DNA from: an uncultured Verrucomicrobia subdivision 3 bacterium
GTDB lineage: Bacteria; Verrucomicrobiota; Verrucomicrobiia; Limisphaerales; UBA11358
Direction of reading: 5' to 3'
DNA length: 5,489 nt
NCBI GenBank assembly: GCA_903861445.1
Contig: CAIOUK010000278.1
Location: forward strand, 1-5,489
This document shows, piece by piece, positions 1 to 5,489 of this stretch. How positions within the stretch are numbered: position 1 is the stretch's first letter; each line of letters begins with the position of its first letter. A program made the position numbers and the translations under genes. The notes below the pieces were generated by a model. It worked only from the letters and a program-made list of their open reading frames with translations. It searched no databases and was not told the DNA's origin.

Positions 1-16
1 GCGATTAGGCGCATTC

Positions 17-1045
17 ATGCTCGAGCAATTCAAAAGCCTGTTTTCCAATGACATTGGAATAGATTTGGGAACCGCAAATTCCCTCGTCTATGTGCGGGAT
101 CGTGGAATCGTCCTGCGCGAACCTTCCGTAGTAGCCATTCAAGCCGGCACAACCAATGTGCTGGCCGTCGGTGACGAAGCAAAACGTATGTTGGGCAGAA
201 CGCCCGGCAACATCGTGGCCATCCGCCCGATGAAAGACGGCGTCATTGCCGACTTCGAGATCACCGAGGCCATGCTACGGCATTTCATCCAAAAGGTGCA
301 TCACCGGAAACTCATCGCCCCACGCGTCGTGGTCGCGGTGCCCTCCGGCATCACCGAAGTGGAGAAACGGGCCGTGAAAGATTCCGCCACCCACGCCGGC
401 GCGCGCGAGGTGTATTTGATCGAGCAACCGATGGCGAGTGCCATTGGCGTTGGTCTGCCGGTGCATGAACCGGCGGGCAACATGATCGTGGACATCGGCG
501 GGGGAACTTGCGAGATTGCAATCATCTCCCTCGCCGGCATCGTCTTCAGCCGCAGCCTGCGGGTGGGCGGGGACGAACTGGATTCCACCATCGTCGCGCA
601 CATGAAGCGCGCCTATAACATGATGATCGGTGAACGCACCGCTGAAGAAATCAAGATTCGTATTGGCTCCGCCTTTCCGCTGGAACAGGAATTAACCATG
701 GATGTCAAAGGCCGCGACCTCGGGTCCGGCTTGCCGAAGACATTAACCATCCGTTCCGAAGAAATTCGCGAAGCCTTGCAGGAACCGCTTTCGAGCATTC
801 TCGAATCAATCCGCATCACCCTCGAACGCTGCCCCCCAGAACTCGCCTCCGATCTCGTGGATCGCGGCCTGGTAATGGCCGGTGGTGGTTCGTTGATTCG
901 CGGCATTGACAAGCTCGTGGCCGGCGAAACCGGCCTGCCCGTGCATCTTGCCGACGACCCGATGAGCGCCGTCGCCGAAGGCACAGGCCGCGTGTTGCAG
1001 GAAATCGAATTCCTGAAACGCGTTGCGACCAACGCAAAATACTGA
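17..1045 (+). CDS. mreB: Rod shape-determining protein MreB (bacterial actin)
   Basis: MreB is a cytoplasmic actin homologue that binds ATP, polymerises into filaments on the inner membrane and directs the elongation machinery. Seen in the 342-residue product: a short amphipathic start (MLEQFKSLFS) fit for membrane binding; phosphate-1 motif DLGTAN at residues 16-21; LIEQPMASAIG at 134-144 with the expected catalytic Glu136; phosphate-2 motif DIGGGTCE at 159-166; GGDELD at 184-189; EEIKIRIGSAFP at 210-221; adenosine motif MAGGGSLIRG at 287-296. Length is close to the usual ~345, so the gene is complete. The frame is open back to base 2, but ATG 17 gives the standard MreB N-terminus and has an AGG seven bases upstream. 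Oddity: Cys165 sits where Thr or Ser is usual. The promoter must lie left of the window. Identification is very secure; MreB is told from DnaK-type proteins by length and motifs. Confidence 0.98.
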   Translation: MLEQFKSLFSNDIGIDLGTANSLVYVRDRGIVLREPSVVAIQAGTTNVLAVGDEAKRMLGRTPGNIVAIRPMKDGVIADFEITEAMLRHFIQKVHHRKLIAPRVVVAVPSGITEVEKRAVKDSATHAGAREVYLIEQPMASAIGVGLPVHEPAGNMIVDIGGGTCEIAIISLAGIVFSRSLRVGGDELDSTIVAHMKRAYNMMIGERTAEEIKIRIGSAFPLEQELTMDVKGRDLGSGLPKTLTIRSEEIREALQEPLSSILESIRITLERCPPELASDLVDRGLVMAGGGSLIRGIDKLVAGETGLPVHLADDPMSAVAEGTGRVLQEIEFLKRVATNAKY

Positions 1046-1066
1046 TTCTTCCGGGGAGTTCACCGC

Positions 1067-1083
1067 AACGGCGGAAGGCCGTT
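1067..1083 (+). promoter_or_regulatory. Small hairpin presenting the probable mreC ribosome binding site
   Basis: A perfect 6-bp inverted repeat, AACGGC (1067-1072) and GCCGTT (1078-1083), encloses the five-base loop GGAAG (1073-1077). With the next G the loop gives GGAAGG, the best Shine-Dalgarno match before the mreC ATG at 1090, 11 bases downstream. It lies in the only sizeable intergenic gap of the cluster. No T-tract follows, so it does not look like an intrinsic terminator. That it tunes mreC translation or protects an mRNA end is inference; a 6-bp repeat can arise by chance. Confidence 0.4.
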
Positions 1084-1089
1084 TAGCGG

Positions 1090-1896
1090 ATGTTCAAACA
1101 AAAAAATTATTTAGCGCTCGGCGCGGTGGTGATCGTGGCGGTGGTGCTTTTGAGCCTGCCCACGCGCACAACCGCGCGCTTGAAGCTCGCCGTGGGCAGT
1201 TGGTTTCTGCCGCTGTCCGGCCTCGCCGGAGCCGCGCAACAACTGCCCGCCGACCTCGCGGACGCCGCGATGACCCGACACGAATTGCTTCGGCAAATTG
1301 ACTCCCTCCGCCGTGAAAACCAGCAGCTTAAATCGCAAGCCGTCCAAAGCCTCGCCAGCGCACGCGAAAACGACCAGCTTCGTTCGTTATTCAATCGCGC
1401 GAAACAGTTGCCTTGGCGTTTGAAAATGGCTTATGTCATTGGCCGCGATCCAGCGAATTGGTGGCGAACGGTGCGCATTGATCGTGGCGGCCAAGATGGC
1501 CTCACTAATAATTTGCCAGTTTTGTCAGCCGAAGGTTTTTTAATTGGCCGGGTTTCGTTGGTCAACAATCATGATTCACAAGTCGTTTTGATCGGCGACC
1601 CGAATTGCCGTGTCTCTGCGACCGTCGAAAATGCCGCGCGCGACATGGGTGTCGTTCTCGCCAGCGGTCCGCTCGACACTTCGCTCGTGCAACTGACGTA
1701 TCTTTCCAGCAGCGCGAATCTGAAACCCGGCCAGGGCGTCGTCACCAGCGGTCTCGGCGGCGTGTTTCCGAAAGGCATTCCCATCGGACAAATCGTGGAT
1801 TCGCGCTCGGTCGAATTTGGCCTCTACACCGACGCGCGGGTGAAACTCAATGCAAACCTCGGTTCGCTCGAACAAGTCTGGGTGCTGTTTCCATGA
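1090..1896 (+). CDS. mreC: Rod shape-determining protein MreC
   Basis: MreC is an inner-membrane protein whose periplasmic part contacts PBP2 and activates the RodA-PBP2 synthase. Seen in 268 residues: a single N-terminal signal anchor (about 6-24, LALGAVVIVAVVLLSL); a charged helical stretch at about 62-106 (RHELLRQIDSLRRENQQLK and on) that looks like the family's dimerising coiled coil; then the beta-rich MreC domain with the hallmark VIGRDPANWWRTVRIDRG at 116-133 and VTSGLGGVFPKGIPIGQIV at 218-236. The length is normal. An in-frame TAG at 1084-1086 rules out any earlier start, and ATG 1090 keeps the anchor intact. The first codons are A/T-rich (a run of seven A at 1100-1106) in an otherwise GC-rich gene, which favours open mRNA at the start. 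It follows mreB after 44 bases and its stop overlaps the mreD start. Confidence 0.97.
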   Translation: MFKQKNYLALGAVVIVAVVLLSLPTRTTARLKLAVGSWFLPLSGLAGAAQQLPADLADAAMTRHELLRQIDSLRRENQQLKSQAVQSLASARENDQLRSLFNRAKQLPWRLKMAYVIGRDPANWWRTVRIDRGGQDGLTNNLPVLSAEGFLIGRVSLVNNHDSQVVLIGDPNCRVSATVENAARDMGVVLASGPLDTSLVQLTYLSSSANLKPGQGVVTSGLGGVFPKGIPIGQIVDSRSVEFGLYTDARVKLNANLGSLEQVWVLFP

Positions 1897-2453
1897 ACCC
1901 GTTTCAAACCATCCTGATTTTGTCCGCAGCGTTTCTCGCCGTGTTCGGCGAAACGGTTTTGTCCGCGCCGCGCTCATTGCTCGGCGCGCAAATTGATTTG
2001 CTGCCGGCCATCATGGTGTTCGCCGCGCTCAACGCCAGTCTGCCAACGATTGCCGCGCTCGCCATTCTCGGCGGGCTGTGGCTCGATACTTTTTCCGCGA
2101 ATCCGCTTGGCATCTCGATTTTGCCGCTGATGTTCGTCGGCTTTCCGATTTATCTGCGCCGCGATTTGATTCTGCGCGACCTGCCGTTCGCGCAATTCGT
2201 CCTCGGCGCGACTGCCAGCGCGCTGGTGCCGGCGCTGACGCTCTTGATGCTCTTGAGCGGCAGCACGAAACCGCTGCTCGGCTGGGGCACGCTCTGGCAA
2301 TGGCTCGTGATGACCGCCGGCGGCGCGGTGGCCACGCCGTTCATTTTTGCGCTGATGGATTGGTGCAACGGATCGCTTGGCTACAAGCTGCGCACGGAAG
2401 TCAGTTTCCGTCCCGACCGCGAAATCCGGCATCGGAAAATTTTGAAGTATTAA
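1893..2453 (+). CDS. mreD: Rod shape-determining protein MreD
   Basis: MreD is a small polytopic inner-membrane protein of the elongasome, thought to balance MreC action on PBP2; its biochemical role is the least understood of the set. The 186-residue product is strongly hydrophobic, with about five or six membrane segments (roughly 5-24, 33-50, 51-66, 72-90, 98-122, 133-155) and a basic C-terminal tail (RPDREIRHRKILKY). The family signature, an intramembrane Asp followed by a small-residue turn, is seen in GGLWLDTFSANPLGISILP (60-78). The same frame is open upstream inside mreC, but ATG 1893 is chosen because it yields a normal-length MreD starting at a membrane helix and forms the ATGA overlap with the mreC stop. 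Only a weak GGGTG (1880-1884) precedes it, so translation probably depends on coupling to mreC. Identity rests on the signature, hydrophobicity and position, since MreD is poorly conserved. Confidence 0.93.
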   Translation: MNPFQTILILSAAFLAVFGETVLSAPRSLLGAQIDLLPAIMVFAALNASLPTIAALAILGGLWLDTFSANPLGISILPLMFVGFPIYLRRDLILRDLPFAQFVLGATASALVPALTLLMLLSGSTKPLLGWGTLWQWLVMTAGGAVATPFIFALMDWCNGSLGYKLRTEVSFRPDREIRHRKILKY

Positions 2454-2454
2454 A

Positions 2455-4479
2455 ATGCTCGTTTTTGACGAACTGAAAAAGAACGAACCGCAGCTTCGCC
2501 TCGTGGCGGTGGTGCTGGCGGGCGGGCTTTGCATTTTGTTCGCCGGCCTGTGGTGGGTGCAGGTCGTCTCGTCGCGCGAATATCAGGAGCATTTGACCAC
2601 GCAGGCTTACCGAACGATCCGGCTGCCGGCGGTGCGCGGAAAAATTCTCGACCGTGAAGGCCGCTTGCTCGCCGAGAACCGCCCGCGCTATAACCTGAGC
2701 CTTTACCTTGACGACTTGCATCAGCAATTCGACGCCGCTTACGGCGAACTTCTGAAATCCGCCCGCGCCGCGCAGAAAAAAAACATTGCCGCCGCCGAGA
2801 AAAAGCTGGGCCGTTCGCTGAACAAGACAGAACGAAAACAATTCGCTTTCAAACCGGAATATCTCGCGCAACTGCGCGAACAGGCGCGGGAGCGCGTGGC
2901 GAATTCCGTCGTGGCGCAAGTCAGCCAAAAGATCGGCGAGCCGATGGCCATTGACACCGCGCAACTCAAACGCCATTACGCCACCCGGCTGGCGCTGCCG
3001 TTTCCGGTGCTGAGAAATCTCACCGCTACCCAACTCGCGCGTTTTCAGGAAAACGTCACTAACGGCCTTGGCGCGGATTTGGAATTGCAGTCCGTGCGGC
3101 ATTATCCGCTCGGCACCACGGCGGCGCATCTGCTCGGCTACCTGACGCGCGACGACAGCTCCTACGAAGGCGAAGAATCATTCTTCTCGTATCGCCTGCC
3201 GGATTATCGCGGCGTCGTCGGCGTGGAAGCGGGTTTCGATCCGCAGTTGCGCGGGCGTGCCGGCGCGGAGTCGGTGCTGGTCAACAACCTCGGCTACCGG
3301 CAGTCGGAAAATATGTGGAGCCAGCCCGAGCCGGGACAAAATCTCGTGCTGACGATTGACCTCGATTTGCAGCGGGCGGCGGAAACCTCGCTGCTGAATC
3401 ATCAGCACGCCGACGCACGCGCGGCAGTCGTGGTGATGGACGTGCGGAACGGCGATGTGTTGGCCATGGCGTCGTCGCCGTCGGTGAACCCGAATGATTT
3501 CATTGACGGCTTCACGCCGCAAAATGCGGCGCGGCTGGCGGATCCGAAATTACGTCCGCAAATCAACCGCGCGACGCAGGAAAATTACGCGCCTGGTTCC
3601 ATCTTCAAAGTCATCGTTGGCCTTGCGGCGCTGGAGGCGGGCTTGAATCCGGAAAAGTTTTACTCGGTGCAGGCCGACCCGACGCGGCCGGGTCGCGGTT
3701 GCGTTTATGTCGGCAAGCGCAAGATTGACGACACCGCGCCGCCGGGTGAATACAACTTCAAGCTCGCGTTGGAGCGGTCAAGCAATTCGTATTTCATCCA
3801 GATTGGCCTGGAGTATGGGGTGGAACGCATCGCCACGCTGGCGGAAAAATTTCAACTCGGCGAAAAATGCAGCTTGCCGACGCGGCAGGAAACCGCCGGC
3901 AATATGCCTTCGCTGGAACGCATCCATGAAGGCTGGAGCGAGGGCGACACGGCGAATGTGTGCATCGGCCAGGGCGAAGTTTCGGTGACGCCGCTGCAGA
4001 TGGCGGTTGTTTATTCGGCCATCGCGAACGGCGGCACGGTTTTTTGGCCACGCTTGGTTTCGCGGATTGAGCCGCAGGATCCCTCGTCGCACGACGCGAT
4101 CACGAATTTTCCCGCCGGACTGGTGCGCGACCGCATCGGCGTGAGTGGACGCAGCCTGCGAATTTTGCACAACGCGATGGTGGCCGAGACCGAAGATACC
4201 GAGGGCACCGGTCAGGCGGCGAAAGTGCCGGGCCTGCGGATTTGCGGCAAGACCGGCACGGCACAGGTGACCGACGAACACAACCGCGTGGTGGATCATA
4301 CGACGTGGTTCGCGTCGTTCGCGCCGTATGAAAAGCCGCGCTACGCCGTGGTCGTGATGGTGGAAAGCGGCTCGTCCGGCGGCGGCACTTGCGCACCGAT
4401 TGCGCACGACGTTTACGAAACGATTTTGGCAAAGGAAAAAACTTCCGCCGGAAAATTTCTGGCGGCGGCGATGAATTGA
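2455..4479 (+). CDS. mrdA: Penicillin-binding protein 2, elongation-specific peptidoglycan transpeptidase
   Basis: This is a class B penicillin-binding protein that cross-links new glycan strands during elongation and works with RodA. Seen in 674 residues: a short cytoplasmic start, one membrane anchor (about 16-37), then the pedestal domain opening with RGKILDREGRLLAEN (61-75). The transpeptidase domain follows with all three catalytic motifs: SIFK at 382-385 (nucleophile Ser382, codon 3598-3600), SSN at 442-444 and KTG at 599-601. RATQENYAPGS, GNMPS and IGQGEVSVTPLQMA are typical of the PBP2 rather than the FtsI branch, as is the adjacent rodA. The protein is longer than E. coli PBP2 (about 633), apparently because of a charged, helical, lysine-rich stretch at about 95-160. 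It starts one base after the mreD stop, with a weak GAAG (2444-2447) upstream. The product should be inhibited by beta-lactams of the mecillinam type if it behaves like its family. Confidence 0.97.
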   Translation: MLVFDELKKNEPQLRLVAVVLAGGLCILFAGLWWVQVVSSREYQEHLTTQAYRTIRLPAVRGKILDREGRLLAENRPRYNLSLYLDDLHQQFDAAYGELLKSARAAQKKNIAAAEKKLGRSLNKTERKQFAFKPEYLAQLREQARERVANSVVAQVSQKIGEPMAIDTAQLKRHYATRLALPFPVLRNLTATQLARFQENVTNGLGADLELQSVRHYPLGTTAAHLLGYLTRDDSSYEGEESFFSYRLPDYRGVVGVEAGFDPQLRGRAGAESVLVNNLGYRQSENMWSQPEPGQNLVLTIDLDLQRAAETSLLNHQHADARAAVVVMDVRNGDVLAMASSPSVNPNDFIDGFTPQNAARLADPKLRPQINRATQENYAPGSIFKVIVGLAALEAGLNPEKFYSVQADPTRPGRGCVYVGKRKIDDTAPPGEYNFKLALERSSNSYFIQIGLEYGVERIATLAEKFQLGEKCSLPTRQETAGNMPSLERIHEGWSEGDTANVCIGQGEVSVTPLQMAVVYSAIANGGTVFWPRLVSRIEPQDPSSHDAITNFPAGLVRDRIGVSGRSLRILHNAMVAETEDTEGTGQAAKVPGLRICGKTGTAQVTDEHNRVVDHTTWFASFAPYEKPRYAVVVMVESGSSGGGTCAPIAHDVYETILAKEKTSAGKFLAAAMN

Positions 4480-4480
4480 A

Positions 4481-5489
4481 ATGTATCACCCGATTCCCAG
4501 AGAGAAGTTCGACAAGCTCCAGTTTCTGGCGCTGGCGGGACTGATGTTTCTGGGCACGGCGTTCGTCTACAGCGCCACGATGGCGAACGACACGGCAGGT
4601 TTGCTGTCGTGGTATCAGCAGGCGTGGGTGCGGCAGATTTTTTGGTATGCCGTGGGCATCGGCGCAATCGTGGCAATCTGCCTCGTGGATTATCACACGC
4701 TGGCGCGGTGGTCGTTCGTTGGTTATTGGGCGATGATTCTCTGTCTAGTCGCCGTGCTGATTCCGCACATCGGTTCGATGCGGTTCGGCGCGCGGCGGTG
4801 GATTGACCTGGGCTTTTTCCAATTTCAGCCGAGCGAATTTGCGAAGCTCGCGTTCATTCTCGCGGGCGCAAATTTCCTGAGCCGGCCGGTGGACGAATTG
4901 AAGCGCACGGAAGTTTTCTGGCAGGGCATCGGACTGATGGCACTGCCGTTCCTGCTGATTTTGAAGGAACCGGATCTCGGTTCGGCGCTGGTTTTGCTGC
5001 CGACAGGTCTGGTGATGATGCTGGTCGCAGGCGTGCCACGCGGCTATTTGCTCAAACTTGGCGGCATCGTCGGATTATTGGTGGCGCTGTTTGTCGCGGA
5101 CATTTTGTTCGCGCCCGCCAAATGGCAGGTGCCGCTGGAGCAATATCAGAAGAACCGGCTATTAATTTATTTCGGTCGTAATTACACAGATTTGGCTTCG
5201 CCGGGCGCCACGCCGGCGGAGTTGCAACGCCTGCGCCAACGGCAGTTGGATGACGCATATAATGTGCGGCAGGCGTTGATTTCCGTGGGCTCCGGTGGGC
5301 TCGTCGGAAAAGGTTGGCGGCAGGGAACCCAGAATGCTCTGGGCTATCTGCCGCGCGCGGTGGCACACAACGACTTCATTTTCTCGGTGATTGCCGAGGA
5401 GGAGGGATTCGTTGGCAGCGTGATCGTCATCACGCTTTATGCGGTGGTTCTCTTCACCGGATTGAGAATCGCCGGCTCGGCGCGCGACC
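4481..5489 (+). CDS. rodA: Peptidoglycan glycosyltransferase RodA (SEDS family), 3' end outside window
   Basis: RodA is a multi-pass membrane glycosyltransferase that joins lipid II into glycan strands, with PBP2 as its obligate transpeptidase partner. The window shows 336 codons plus one base; RodA is usually 370-400 residues, so perhaps the last one or two helices are missing. Seen: membrane segments at about 13-31, 53-70, 77-96, 118-134, 146-162, 167-185 and 190-211; signature FQPSEFAKL (115-123); KEPDLGSAL (162-170); YNVRQALISVGSGGLVGKGW (260-279); and HNDFIFSVIAEEEG (296-309), whose Asp298 (codon 5372-5374) matches the catalytic aspartate of SEDS proteins. The loop at 225-260 is longer than in E. 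coli RodA, and the residues before Asp298 differ from the common PExHTDF pattern. ATG 4481 lies one base after the mrdA stop with no strong ribosome binding site, so coupling is likely. RodA rather than FtsW is called from the mre/mrdA context. Confidence 0.95.
   Translation, partial: MYHPIPREKFDKLQFLALAGLMFLGTAFVYSATMANDTAGLLSWYQQAWVRQIFWYAVGIGAIVAICLVDYHTLARWSFVGYWAMILCLVAVLIPHIGSMRFGARRWIDLGFFQFQPSEFAKLAFILAGANFLSRPVDELKRTEVFWQGIGLMALPFLLILKEPDLGSALVLLPTGLVMMLVAGVPRGYLLKLGGIVGLLVALFVADILFAPAKWQVPLEQYQKNRLLIYFGRNYTDLASPGATPAELQRLRQRQLDDAYNVRQALISVGSGGLVGKGWRQGTQNALGYLPRAVAHNDFIFSVIAEEEGFVGSVIVITLYAVVLFTGLRIAGSARD

Noticed and set aside
2..16. Possible upstream extension of MreB, as the frame is open to the left edge.
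   Set aside because: The product from ATG 17 already matches the usual MreB N-terminus, and an AGG sits at a suitable distance before it.
1067..1089. The inverted repeat after mreB read as a rho-independent terminator.
   Set aside because: The stem is only 6 bp and only three T residues follow before GC-rich bases, so termination is unlikely.
1605..1892. Upstream extension of the mreD frame into mreC, giving a possible 282-residue product.
   Set aside because: The extra 96 residues are Arg/Ser-rich shadow of mreC; the ATG at 1893 gives normal MreD length and a standard ATGA overlap.
2776..2783. Run of eight A in mrdA, a possible slippage or frameshift site.
   Set aside because: The reading frame continues intact to all catalytic motifs, and shifted frames lead to stops without any recognisable product; it simply encodes Lys-Lys-Asn.
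2401..3129. Long open frame on the - strand (242 codons), opposite the end of mreD and the start of mrdA; similar ones at 3778-4407 and 4100-4696.
   Set aside because: They lie antisense to secure genes, have low-complexity Arg/His/Ala-rich products without recognisable domains, and are expected shadows in GC-rich coding DNA.
5258..5263. Perfect TATAAT inside rodA, a possible internal -10 element.
   Set aside because: No -35-like hexamer is found at 16-18 bases upstream (the bases there are GC-rich), and the hexamer is part of the conserved DDAYNV coding stretch.

Overview
The window holds one compact, single-strand block of cell-elongation genes in the order mreB, mreC, mreD, mrdA (PBP2) and rodA, all on the + strand. 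The first four are complete and rodA runs off the right edge. Nothing is broken, and I see no mobile element, RNA gene or CRISPR array. Gene density is almost total: the only gap above two bases, apart from the 16 bases at the left edge, is the 44 bases between mreB and mreC.

The organism is a diderm-type, rod-shaped or elongating bacterium of moderately high GC content. The sequence style of MreB and MreC and the five-gene order suggest the Verrucomicrobiota (for example a Pedosphaera/Limisphaera-like lineage). This is from memory of the families and is only moderately certain; a deltaproteobacterial or other PVC-group origin is not excluded.

Layout: mreB lies at 17-1045. A 44-base spacer carrying a small perfect hairpin around the likely mreC ribosome binding site follows. 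Then come mreC (1090-1896), mreD (1893-2453, 4-base ATGA overlap), mrdA/PBP2 (2455-4479, one base after mreD) and rodA (from 4481, one base after mrdA). The last four genes are therefore probably translationally coupled, while mreB is set apart.

Together the products make the Rod complex (elongasome). MreB forms membrane-bound actin-like filaments under the inner membrane. MreC and MreD link them to the wall synthases. RodA polymerises glycan strands from lipid II, and PBP2 cross-links them. All catalytic motifs I could check are present. This is core, well-known biology. The points worth a second look are local: the hairpin before mreC, a large charged insert in the PBP2 head region, an expanded RodA periplasmic loop with altered residues just before the catalytic aspartate, a cysteine in an MreB nucleotide-binding motif, and a shift in alanine codon choice between the first and last genes.
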